64,000 bases of DNA from Serpula lacrymans var. lacrymans S7.9. Taxonomy: Eukaryota; Basidiomycota; Agaricomycetes; Boletales; Serpulaceae. The stretch is taken from NCBI RefSeq assembly GCF_000218685.1, contig NW_006763296.1, positions 1,818,907 to 1,882,906 of the forward strand. The letters are read 5' to 3'. The translations under genes and the position numbers were made by a program. The stretch's first letter is position 1, and each line of letters starts with the position of its first letter. Below are positions 47,047-55,609 of the stretch, piece by piece. The notes beneath the pieces are model-generated. The model was given only the letters and a program-made list of their open reading frames with translations, ran no database searches and had not been told where the DNA came from.

Positions 47047-47413
47047 TATAACGACTGAGTTGCACTACTGGAAGAAACCAGGCAACTCAACGTCAATCTC
47101 TAGCAAGTAGTTGAACAAGTGTATAAAGACGAAATCAAAAGCTAAGGTATGTACATCGTTGAGTGTCTACTTATATATGTAAGAACTCATGTCAGTCATG
47201 AGGCGCTGACTGATAGACATGAGGATGTATCGTGTTTAGCTTGGTAAGATGATTCGTAAGTGATCATGTGATCTGGGGTCACATGATGAGATAAGAAGAT
47301 AAGAAGATAAGATAAGGAAGACTATATGATAAGATAAGGAGAAATGAGTGTTTCTACGTCAGAGTTGGAAATGAAAGGTGAAGTGTTAGGTGTAAAAGAA
47401 GAGGATCGTGACA
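47047..47413 (-). repeat. 3' LTR (left)
   Basis: 367 bp, the same sequence as 53665-54031 by eye. It contains the last 31 codons of pol (47322-47413). U3 carries paired TCACATGA/TCATGTGA-type palindromes and tracts of TTATC repeats. Confidence 0.93.
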
Positions 47414-50400
47414 TTACCCCCCCTTTAGGACTTTCGTCCCGAAAGGTTGGATCAAGTTTGCCATTTTCCCAGTTAAATATCCTATGCTTGTGGGAAAATT
47501 CTGTAAAGTTTTCGAACGGTTGATAATGAAGTAAGAAATTGATTCGGCGTGGAGCGGATGGGAAGTGATCATGGAAGTCTTTGACTAGTTCTGGCGAATT
47601 TTTGACATTTCGCTCAGGTTCCCATGTTCGTTCTTCCTTTCCATATCCTCTCCAATGTACCAAATATTCTAACCTGCCACGTTTCAATCGTGAGTCAAGT
47701 ATCTGTTCTACTTCGTATTCTCTTTGTCCGTCAACTTCAGCGGGGGGTGGAGGTTTTGGTTTCTTTTGACCAGGAAAAGTTGGTTCTTTATAGGGGTGGA
47801 GGATTTTTTCATTGAATACTGGATATACGTTTTTCCATTTTCCGGGTAGTTTTAGTTTGTAAGCGGCCGGTCCGGTTTTCTTTTCGACTACAAATGGTCC
47901 ATGTCGTTTGTCATCCAGTTTCTTTGATGGTCGATCAGTTGTGATGTGTTCGGCTTCTACATAAACCTTGTCTCCTGGTTTATATTCAAGACTTTCCTTT
48001 TTCGTTTTGTCATATGATCTCTTCATAATCTCGGCTGCCTTTACCAGAGATTTTTCAGCTTCTCCCCTCGTTTCTTTCATCCTTTCTACAAACTCTTCCG
48101 CACTCTCACTCTTCACTCCTTTCCTGGTTCCTTCTACTATTTTTGGGTGTTGCCCATTATTTAAATAAAAAGGACTGAAGCCGGTAGCTGAATGTTCTTT
48201 ATTGTTATAGGAAAACTCTGCTAATGGTAACCAGTCTGCCCAATCGTCTTGTTTATGGTTAACAAAGATTCGGAGATATTGTTCTATCTCTTGATTAATC
48301 CTCTCTGTTTGACCATCGGTTTGTGGATGATAAGCAGTTGACGGGTTTCCCTTTATGTCTAGCATTGTGTAGAGATCCTTCATAAAATTAGAGACAAATT
48401 GAACTCCTCGATCTGAGATGATTTTATCGGGTAATCCATGAAGTTTAAATATATTGTCTCTGAATAGTCTCGCTACTCCTTCTGAGTTCAATTCAGCATG
48501 TGTCGGCATAATTCTGATCATTTTTGAAAAGCGATCAACAACTACCATGATAGTGTTGTAACCCCTTGATTCTGGTAATGGTCCTATGAGATCCGTTGAT
48601 ATGATTTGCCAGGGGCGGCTTGGAATCTCATTCGGATGTAACGGTGCGGCCTTTTTTTGATGATCTGTTTTTGTTCTTTGACAGGTTTCGCATCCGGTTA
48701 CGTATTCTTGGACGTCTTTGTCCATATATGGCCACCAGTACCATCGGGTAATCAATTCCTTTGTCTTATACCGGCCTGGGTGGCCAGTCATTGGGGAATC
48801 ATGATTGTCTCTGATGATCGTTTCTCTGAGTTTTCGGTCTTTTGGGACATACATGCGACCTTTGAAGTAGATGAGTCCTTCATCAGTCCACCAGCCGTCT
48901 TGGCGGTTGTCTATCTTGTCCTTGACCTTTTGAACGAGTTCGTCAACGTTGTTCATCCTTTTATGAATCCATCTTGTGATCTCTATATTTTTGGCATCGT
49001 CAATTGCTATCTGTTGCCTTTTTTCGTGTGATAGAGTCATATTGATAGAGAACAGTTCTGGTTTCAATAAGGTAACATTTTCGTTATCATTCTTTCCCTC
49101 ATCGTGGTCTGATCGTCTGGATAATAGATCGGCTTTGATGTGAGTGGCGCCTGGCTTGTGATGTAATGTGAAGTGATAATTGGCCAGTTCGCTAACCCAT
49201 CTTGCTTGCCGTCTATTGAGCTTCTGAGGCTGTTTAAAATATGTTAGGTTCTGATGATCTGTCCAGATCTCGAACTCTTTTGCGGCGTCCATTAGGTAAT
49301 GGCGCCATTCCTCTAAAGCTGTCATAATGGCCAATAGTTCTTTATCATATATCTCGTAGTTTCTTTCAGTTGGGTTGAGAGATTTAGATAGATAAGCTAT
49401 TGGCTTCCAGACCTCATTCTGTTCTTGAGAGAGTACTGCTCCTAGAGCATAGTCGCTACTATCCGCTTCTACTCGGTATTGACCGTCATTGGTCGGGAGT
49501 GCTAATACGGGGGTTGTGCTTATCCTTCTTTTTATCTCTTCGAAGGCTTCCTTTTGTTCTTTTCCCCATATGAACTCTTCTTTACCGGTCAGTTTAGTAA
49601 GCGGTTTCGCTATTGATCCGAATCCTTCGATAAACCTTCTATAGAAGTTAACGAATCCTAAAAAGGCTTGCACATGTTTCTTTGTTTTGCATTCCGGCCA
49701 GTCTAGGATTCCCTTCACCTTAATCGGATCCATGCGGATTTCGTTTTCCGAGATGATTAATCCCAGATATTCTGTTTCTGTTTCCTCGAAATCGCATTTT
49801 TCCGGTTTTAGGTATAGATGGTGTTTTCGTAAGATTTGAAGTACACGTTGCGTCATTGCTCGGTGTTCCTCTATCGTCTTCGTGAAGATCATAATATCGT
49901 CCAGATAGATCACTACTTTTCCTTCATCAATTAGATCTCTGAATATAGAATTCATCATAGTTTGGAATGTAGCTTGTGAATTCGTTAATCCAAAGAACAT
50001 TACTAACGGTTCGAACAAGCCGCGATTGGTTCTAAACGCAGCTTTGTGTTCGTCTCCTTCCTTGATCCGAATGTTATTATATCCCCATCTTATGTCAAGT
50101 TTTGTGAAATACTTGGCGCCTCTGAGCTTGTCTACAAGTTCATTAATCAGAGGTAATGGATATCGGTTTTTGATGGTGATTTCATTTAATTTTCGGTAAT
50201 CTTGTACAGGTCGGAGTTTGCCGTCTTTCTTTTTGATGAAAAAGAATGGTGAAGCGATCGGAGATTTGCTGGGTCTGATGCGTCCTGAGTCCAAGTTCTC
50301 TTTTAGGAATGCATCTAACTGTTCCTGTTCTCCTAGTGCTAATGGATAAACTTTACAGTCTATCGTGTGATCGCCTGGTATCAGTTCGATTGCATGGTCC

Positions 50401-51776
50401 CACTGTCTTCTTTCAGGGAGGGCGTCAAATTCTTTTTTGTCAAAGACATCTTTGAATTCATGAAGGTATTTTGGTACAATGCCTTCGAATCCACCTGTTT
50501 TCTGGTCTTTTCCTGCTGCTTCGGCAAGCTGTTGTGCAGTTGTGCCGTGAGCGCGGATATGGTGCATGACGTCAGGAATAGATGTGTCTTCAATGTTTAA
50601 GAAGTTAAATTGGATAATTTTATCCCCCTCTTCAAGATTGACCTCAGGGCAATACATTTCTAGATCTTCTTCAGGATCAAAGAATCTTACCATCATGTTG
50701 CAGTCTGATGGACATCTGTTGAAGTCTAAATTTGACATGTTCCAGTCTACCGTAGGATTGTGTTTCTTTAACCATTCATGGCCTAGGAACATCCTGCCAG
50801 TTCCAAGATTGGTAACGGCTAGCTGGAGTCTTTCGGCATGGTCATTAATTTCCACCAATATTTCTACGAATTCTTTAATACTGCCGTCTCGGTTTAGAGT
50901 GCCGTCAGCATTGTATACTGGAATTGGTCTAGGGATTCTGTGCCTTTCATATCCCTGTTCTTCAACAAATTTGTTATCTATACAACTTCCGGTACAGCCA
51001 CTGTCTAGTAATGCTTCAATCGTCGTTGATTGATGGGATGCAAGGTTTGTTAGTCTGCAGGTGATGTTCATCTGGTTTCCCTGAGTGCCTCTAATGAATT
51101 GCTTAGGCTTTTTCAGTTCTTCCAGTGCTAATACCGTTTTGTGAATTGGTAAAGCATTTAATTCTTTTATCAAGTCTGCGTTGACTTCCAATCCTCTTTT
51201 TCTGTGGGTCCAACTACTGAGAATACCAATAGATCTTTCTTCCTTTTGGTCTCGTAGTCTTTCCGCTATCCAGGCAGCTGTCCATGGTGTTTTTTGATTC
51301 TTTTTATCTAGGTTTTTATCAGAGGTGTTCCTGACCTCTTTAGAGCTGATCGAAGCATCAGTTTCGGTTACGCTACCCAATTGAGTCGTAACATTCTGTG
51401 CTTCAGTTGTCTCCTTTGTAGTTGCTGCGCTTTTCGTGGTCCTTTCCCCTTTAGGTACCTCGTGCGCCGCATCCTTTGCTGCGCCTTTCTCTTTCGAGTG
51501 CGCCGCTTCCTGTGCTGCGCCTTTCTCTTTCGAGTGCACCGCATCTTTTTTGGGAATCTTTTCAACCCGTTTCCCTTTCAGGTTCTCCTCTTTACTAGAT
51601 TGTTCCTTACGTTTTAAGTCTTGTGCATCTTTGAATAAGGCAATATCATTTTCATCGTTACTGGTACATGTGGCATCAAGATCTTCAACGGTTAAGGAAG
51701 CATATCTATTTACAAAGTCCTTTGGCACAGTCTGGTGAGGAGTCACAGCTGGCCTTCTTAAAAACCCTGGAGTAAA
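47322..51776 (-). CDS. pol: retrotransposon Pol polyprotein (PR-RT-RH-IN-chromodomain)
   Basis: Open frame of about 1,480 codons without an ATG near its start; it overlaps the end of gag and is entered by -1 frameshift. Counting from GTG 51746: Lys/Glu/Ala-rich linker with a repeated HSKEKGAA (about 70-95); protease ALLDSGCTGSC (about 245); reverse transcriptase LRPVQDYRKLNEITIKNRYP and YLDDIMIF (about 613); RNase H EADSSDYALGAVLSQ (about 765). The integrase zinc site is H…MTGHPG…CETCQRTK (about 985-1018), and its catalytic D-D-E lies in STDLIGP, ISDRGVQF and NQEIEQYL. A GPF segment HGPFVVEKKTGPAAYKL follows. The chromodomain YEVEQILDSRLKRGRLEYLV and HWRGYGKEERTWEPE (about 1340-1392) may direct integration to methylated-histone chromatin. 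The stop lies in the 3' LTR. Confidence 0.95.
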   Translation of the reverse strand, partial: FTPGFLRRPAVTPHQTVPKDFVNRYASLTVEDLDATCTSNDENDIALFKDAQDLKRKEQSSKEENLKGKRVEKIPKKDAVHSKEKGAAQEAAHSKEKGAAKDAAHEVPKGERTTKSAATTKETTEAQNVTTQLGSVTETDASISSKEVRNTSDKNLDKKNQKTPWTAAWIAERLRDQKEERSIGILSSWTHRKRGLEVNADLIKELNALPIHKTVLALEELKKPKQFIRGTQGNQMNITCRLTNLASHQSTTIEALLDSGCTGSCIDNKFVEEQGYERHRIPRPIPVYNADGTLNRDGSIKEFVEILVEINDHAERLQLAVTNLGTGRMFLGHEWLKKHNPTVDWNMSNLDFNRCPSDCNMMVRFFDPEEDLEMYCPEVNLEEGDKIIQFNFLNIEDTSIPDVMHHIRAHGTTAQQLAEAAGKDQKTGGFEGIVPKYLHEFKDVFDKKEFDALPERRQWDHAIELIPGDHTIDCKVYPLALGEQEQLDAFLKENLDSGRIRPSKSPIASPFFFIKKKDGKLRPVQDYRKLNEITIKNRYPLPLINELVDKLRGAKYFTKLDIRWGYNNIRIKEGDEHKAAFRTNRGLFEPLVMFFGLTNSQATFQTMMNSIFRDLIDEGKVVIYLDDIMIFTKTIEEHRAMTQRVLQILRKHHLYLKPEKCDFEETETEYLGLIISENEIRMDPIKVKGILDWPECKTKKHVQAFLGFVNFYRRFIEGFGSIAKPLTKLTGKEEFIWGKEQKEAFEEIKRRISTTPVLALPTNDGQYRVEADSSDYALGAVLSQEQNEVWKPIAYLSKSLNPTERNYEIYDKELLAIMTALEEWRHYLMDAAKEFEIWTDHQNLTYFKQPQKLNRRQARWVSELANYHFTLHHKPGATHIKADLLSRRSDHDEGKNDNENVTLLKPELFSINMTLSHEKRQQIAIDDAKNIEITRWIHKRMNNVDELVQKVKDKIDNRQDGWWTDEGLIYFKGRMYVPKDRKLRETIIRDNHDSPMTGHPGRYKTKELITRWYWWPYMDKDVQEYVTGCETCQRTKTDHQKKAAPLHPNEIPSRPWQIISTDLIGPLPESRGYNTIMVVVDRFSKMIRIMPTHAELNSEGVARLFRDNIFKLHGLPDKIISDRGVQFVSNFMKDLYTMLDIKGNPSTAYHPQTDGQTERINQEIEQYLRIFVNHKQDDWADWLPLAEFSYNNKEHSATGFSPFYLNNGQHPKIVEGTRKGVKSESAEEFVERMKETRGEAEKSLVKAAEIMKRSYDKTKKESLEYKPGDKVYVEAEHITTDRPSKKLDDKRHGPFVVEKKTGPAAYKLKLPGKWKNVYPVFNEKILHPYKEPTFPGQKKPKPPPPAEVDGQREYEVEQILDSRLKRGRLEYLVHWRGYGKEERTWEPERNVKNSPELVKDFHDHFPSAPRRINFLLHYQPFENFTEFSHKHRIFNWENGKLDPTFRDESPKGGVMSRSSSFTPNTSPFISNSDVETLISPYLII
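47414..47428 (-). other. polypurine tract
   Basis: In element orientation AAAGGGGGGGTAA directly precedes the 3' LTR start TGTCACG, the position and composition expected for plus-strand DNA priming. It lies inside the pol reading frame (codons for PKGGV). Confidence 0.8.
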
Positions 51777-52972
51777 TTAGCTCGTTCTTCTTCCGGCATT
51801 GCTTCTAACATTGCTCGGAGGTCGAATTTGGGTTTCTGTGGTATTTGTCCATTTAGATGGTCTCTGGCTCTATGGCCCTTCTCTCCGCATTTGAAGCAGC
51901 GTCCTTCATTTCGGAACTTCTGCTTGTCCAATTCCATCTCTTTTCCGGCTCCGGTGTATAGTGTACCCGTGCCGTCTTTCTTTGCTTCCACCGTCTCGGT
52001 CTTCCTCTCCGAAGCACCCTTCTCTTGGTATCTTCCATTGGGTCCCCGGTTCCCTGTACCGGAGCTGCCGCTGGTTGATCCTCTCAACATCCGCTCGTTT
52101 TCTACTTGGTCTCGCCACAATTGGTCGTTTGTGACGATCCTTGTTTTCCACTCCGTATACGTTGTGGGAACGTTTCCACTATAAATGATCTGCTTTATGA
52201 GCGGACCATTTATATTATTCCTGACTAGCGTTATCAGGAATTGTTTGTTCCGTTTGGTATCGTAGCCGGCCCGTCTTCTTAACTCTTCGAATTTTACAAA
52301 GAACTCCTGGGCCGTTAGGGTTCCTTGTTTTTTGTATATGATTTCATATCTCGCTCTTTCTTCTTCGTGTGTGTCTGAGAAATGGTCTTTGAGAGTCCTC
52401 TCAAAGTGAGCCCAGCTCTCTAAGAGGGTGATCTCTCCTGCATCCGACCTTTCTTCTGCGATCTTCCTCCTCTCTACCCACTCTGTTCTTAGGGCCGCTG
52501 CTGCCCCTATATTCATGTAGGATAAGGCGAAGCTTATCCGGTTCCTTTCTCTGGAGAAGTATGCCGAGTTGGCATTGAAATGGAGTTCTAATGACTCCGA
52601 GAAGCTTCGAAACTTTTTTTTGTCTCCGTCATAAGGTTCCGGCTTTGCTAATGCCGTCTTCCTAAACTCTGCTTCTTGTGCGCGTGGCAGGCCCATCCCT
52701 GAAGGCTGCCTCCTTTCGCTCTCTGCGAGCCTTCTGCGCAAGTCTCTTACTTCTTCGTCTTTCAATGAGAATCTCTCTTCCCATAATTCGTTGTTGTCTG
52801 CGATCGCGTTGTTGACCGCCGCCAAGATGATGTTCTGCAGGTTCTGCATTTGCTGCTGGTTGGTTGCCGGCGATGGTGCGCGCGGCTGAATATGCGGTAA
52901 TGCGTCCCGCAAATCTGACATGTCGGTGCTCTCGGCCATGTCTGGGTTCTCTCGATATGTGTCGTAAGACAT
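51758..52972 (-). CDS. gag: retrotransposon Gag protein
   Basis: 404-residue nucleocapsid/capsid precursor starting at ATG 52970-52972 (MSYDTYRENPDMAESTDMSD). A coiled-coil-like stretch (LWEERFSLKDEEVRDLRRRL) precedes the capsid-type retrotrans_gag region, including KPEPYDGDKKKFRSFSESLE, ESWAHFERTLKDHFSDTHEE and GTLTAQEFFVKFEELRRRAG. Near the C-terminus the zinc knuckle CFKCGEKGHRARDH has C-C-H-H spacing rather than the usual C-C-H-C. It ends ANLLQGF at TAA 51758-51760, right after a slippery heptamer that leads into pol. Confidence 0.93.
   Translation of the reverse strand: MSYDTYRENPDMAESTDMSDLRDALPHIQPRAPSPATNQQQMQNLQNIILAAVNNAIADNNELWEERFSLKDEEVRDLRRRLAESERRQPSGMGLPRAQEAEFRKTALAKPEPYDGDKKKFRSFSESLELHFNANSAYFSRERNRISFALSYMNIGAAAALRTEWVERRKIAEERSDAGEITLLESWAHFERTLKDHFSDTHEEERARYEIIYKKQGTLTAQEFFVKFEELRRRAGYDTKRNKQFLITLVRNNINGPLIKQIIYSGNVPTTYTEWKTRIVTNDQLWRDQVENERMLRGSTSGSSGTGNRGPNGRYQEKGASERKTETVEAKKDGTGTLYTGAGKEMELDKQKFRNEGRCFKCGEKGHRARDHLNGQIPQKPKFDLRAMLEAMPEEERANLLQGF
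51761..51767 (-). other. candidate -1 ribosomal frameshift site between gag and pol
   Basis: In element sense the gag codons CAG GGT TTT TAA contain the heptamer G GGT TTT (X XXY YYZ form) directly before the gag stop. A -1 shift continues as TTA AGA AGG CCA, which is the pol frame. Pol is open from 51776, so the two frames overlap here. Confidence 0.75.
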
Positions 52973-53366
52973 TCAGGGATGATGTAGGGGATGGTGATAG
53001 GAATGATAAGGTGGGAGTGATTCGTTCTTGTTTTATGGTCGGCCCGGGATAGGGCAGAATCGGGATCTGATAGGAGTATGGTGCAAAGGGCATTCAAAAA
53101 AGGTTCCCCAGATGACAAATCTGGATCAACACTTCTTTAATGAAGATCCCTTTCTCTGTCTAATTCTTTCTGCTTATGGGTTCCTCTTCTGTCCCCACTA
53201 AGCGTGTACGTAAACTATCTAATATAGTACCAGTGTTCTAATTGTATCGTAATCGAGGTCCGAACGGTTGTCTCGATGATGGCCCGCGTTAACCGCTGTC
53301 AGCCCTCTTCCTACTGGCGGAGGCAAGTGCCCGGCCCGGTAAGAAGTATAAAGAAGTTTTATGTAA

Positions 53367-53633
53367 CTAATAGAACCTTAGCGACTCCACGTCACTAAGT
53401 TCTCTAAGTACGGGATTGTGGGGGCGGATGATAGGAGATAGAGGGATGGTTTCGAAAGATGAGTTTGATGGTGATGATTGGATGAATGTGATTATAGTGG
53501 ATGGGCGAGTGATAGGTGATGTGATTTGAGAGAGGGGTGTGGTGAGGCGAATGTATAGTTTGAGTAGAACGAAGAATAGGATGATGATAACGGGGGTTAG
53601 GATGATGATGAGGATAGCCTTTGTTTCTGTCAT
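53367..53633 (-). CDS. leader ORF: small single-pass membrane peptide inside the retroelement
   Basis: An 88-codon ATG frame lies between the 5' LTR and gag in gag orientation. The N-terminus MTETKAILIIILTPVIIILF then FVLLKLYIRL is a strong transmembrane helix with a short charged flank. The remainder is Ser/Pro/Ile-rich (FIQSSPSNSSFETIPLSPII) and ends ELSDVESLRFY. It is the first ATG ORF of the predicted element RNA. Ty3/Gypsy elements do not need such an ORF, and I recognise no homologue. It could be a captured gene, an upstream ORF controlling gag translation, or chance. Confidence 0.45.
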   Translation of the reverse strand: MTETKAILIIILTPVIIILFFVLLKLYIRLTTPLSQITSPITRPSTIITFIQSSPSNSSFETIPLSPIIRPHNPVLRELSDVESLRFY

Positions 53634-53651
53634 CAACTAGGTGCTCTTTAC

Positions 53652-53663
53652 TAGCTTTTGATT
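53652..53663 (-). other. candidate self-complementary primer-binding site
   Basis: One base after the 5' LTR, in element sense, lies AATCAAAAGCTA. Its exact reverse complement TAGCTTTTGATT occurs in the LTR at 53762-53751, about 33 bases after the TATA box, where transcription should start. No sequence complementary to a tRNA 3' end (TGG…) is seen at this position. The layout matches Tf1-type self-priming. Confidence 0.7.
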
Positions 53664-53664
53664 A

Positions 53665-54031
53665 TATAACGACTGAGTTGCACTACTGGAAGAAACCAGG
53701 CAACTCAACGTCAATCTCTAGCAAGTAGTTGAACAAGTGTATAAAGACGAAATCAAAAGCTAAGGTATGTACATCGTTGAGTGTCTACTTATATATGTAA
53801 GAACTCATGTCAGTCATGAGGCGCTGACTGATAGACATGAGGATGTATCGTGTTTAGCTTGGTAAGATGATTCGTAAGTGATCATGTGATCTGGGGTCAC
53901 ATGATGAGATAAGAAGATAAGAAGATAAGATAAGGAAGACTATATGATAAGATAAGGAGAAATGAGTGTTTCTACGTCAGAGTTGGAAATGAAAGGTGAA
54001 GTGTTAGGTGTAAAAGAAGAGGATCGTGACA
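53665..54031 (-). repeat. 5' LTR (right)
   Basis: 367 bp promoter LTR. By the TATA box position, U3 is about 54031-53763 and R-U5 about 53762-53665. Identical by eye to the left LTR. Confidence 0.93.
53788..53795 (-). promoter_or_regulatory. LTR TATA box
   Basis: TATATAAG in element sense, about 33 bases before the predicted RNA start at 53762. The same box is present in the left LTR. Confidence 0.65.
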
Positions 54032-54036
54032 ACCAG
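54032..54036 (+). repeat. target-site duplication, right copy
   Basis: ACCAG, identical to 47042-47046. Confidence 0.88.
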
Positions 54037-55609
54037 CTTATGACTGTAAAAACAATGAAGAAGTTGTTCTGCGCCCCCTTGGCCTCTTTTTTGCAGGCAA
54101 TAACCCAATGCAGGCTGAGGAGTGTAGCCAAGCTGACCTTACCTGCAACTTATTCTGCAGAACTTGTAAAGTTGGTGGTACAAAGCAGTTCAAGATGTCT
54201 GACGAGGGATTTGAGTCTCTTTTCAAAGTGCGTATTCCCATTCACAACTTACAATATAGCTAATTGTTCACAGGAAGGAGAATATCAAACTCCTGATGAC
54301 ACAGCTCAAGAAATACAACATCAGCTACGTGAAGCTTTGAAGCCTGGTGGAGCAACAAAGGCAAAACAGGCTACAACTCTATCTGGGGAAAAACCTCCGA
54401 AAACACGAAGAAGGGACACCTATACCCAAAGAGCAGATAGTTTTGAAGAAGCTTGAGGAGGAGCTAGACAAGCAGCTGAAAAATACACCTATTAACCTTT
54501 GATTGGCATGCCAGGTGTGTATCCTCAGTTGGAAATTTATCTGGCTCACCTGACTTAATTTAGTGGTTAACATACATGCTGATGCACCAACAGAGATCTT
54601 GCATATTATTTTGCTCAGAGTCATCAAGTACTATTGGGGGCAAACAATTTTTTTACTGGAAAGGAATAAGAAGACAACAACCTTTCAGGCTTGGCTGGCT
54701 TCAATAAAGAAGGACGGGTTAAATGACTTGAATCTAAATGCTGATTATGTCTGCCGCTACAAGGGAGGTTTGATAGGAAAACACTTCAAAAGCCTGGCTC
54801 AAGTCATGCCATTCTTAATATATGATTTAGTCCCAAAGGCCGTGCTGGAGAGCTGGAATGTTATAGGATCCTTGGTTGTTTTGCTCTGGCACACCGGAAT
54901 ACAACATACTGAGAGATACTTAGTAAGTACTTGCACCGCTTGATTTGACTTACTAATGTGTAGTCTGTTGTAACTAGGCTGATCTTTCACGTACTATAGA
55001 AGACTTTCTCAACCTCACAGCACAATGTTCTCCGAGCATTCTCATATCTAAGCCCAAGTTTCATTTTTTAGTACATCTGGTCTTTTACATCCGCCGTTTT
55101 AGCCCAGCAATCATTTTCTCCACCAAACACTTTGAGTCCTTCAATCACGTTTTCTGCTTATCTTGTATTTTCAGCAATCAACAGGCACCTAGTCAAGATA
55201 CATGCATTACATTTGCTGCTCAAGATATCATCAAACATATTGCCACCAGTAGTTTCTGGTATGACACTGCGACACAGAAATGGAGGAAGGCGGGTTCAGA
55301 TATAGAAAATTACATGAAAAAACATCCTGAACAGCAGGGACTTCTCGGACTTCATGTGTAAGGACCATTTATTATTTTCTCTATGTTTTGGTTTTCGCAC
55401 ACTTTCCCCGTTACACCTCTGGCCCTAGGGCTGGAGGTATCATTTGCTGTTCTACTTCTCATAGCCCTCACAGGCTTTCTCAACCATCGTTACCACTTTA
55501 TATCGCAGATCAGAGACTGGGTATCACTCCCAGCCAGCCAGCACAATGGGTAAGGACTGGTGTCAAGATCGTACCTCATCATGAGGATACAGTTCCTGAA
55601 CACACGTGA
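54032..55609 (+). pseudogene. Plavaka-like DNA transposase, 3' part, with frameshifts
   Basis: Continues the gene cut at 47046: AYDCKNNEEVVLRP, GNNPMQAEECSQADLTCNLF, CRTCKVGGTKQFKMSDEGFE, then an intron and EYQTPDDTAQEIQHQLREAL. A frame change near 54380 leads to LGKNLRKHEEGTPIPKEQIV. A second, near 54505 (one base short for I-N-P-L-I-G-M-P-G), precedes VVNIHADAPTEILHI. Further conserved blocks are YKGGLIGKHFKSLAQVMPFL, VVLLWHTGIQHTERYL, KPKFHFLVHLVFYIRRFSPA, IIFSTKHFESFNHVFCLSCI and QDIIKHIATSSFWYD. These are the core of Plavaka-type transposases. The frame errors indicate decay that does not depend on the retrotransposon insertion. Confidence 0.68.

Larger units (their letters stand above)
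47047..54031 (-). mobile_element. complete Ty3/Gypsy LTR retrotransposon, chromovirus type
   Basis: A 6,985 bp element in minus orientation: 5' LTR 53665-54031, PBS 53652-53663, leader ORF 53367-53633, gag 51758-52972, pol 47322-51776, PPT about 47414-47428, 3' LTR 47047-47413. The LTRs start TGTCACGATCC and end CGTTATA in element orientation and appear identical over 367 bp. The 5 bp duplication ACCAG flanks it. Protease, reverse transcriptase, RNase H, integrase and chromodomain are all in one open frame, so the copy looks recent and potentially autonomous. Domain order (integrase last, with chromodomain) places it in the Ty3/Gypsy chromoviruses. It sits inside a Plavaka-like transposase gene. 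Confidence 0.95.

Noticed and set aside
52662..53093. 143-codon minus frame overlapping the start of gag
   Set aside because: Arg/Pro-rich alternative frame of the gag 5' end; no domain and not conserved in pattern.
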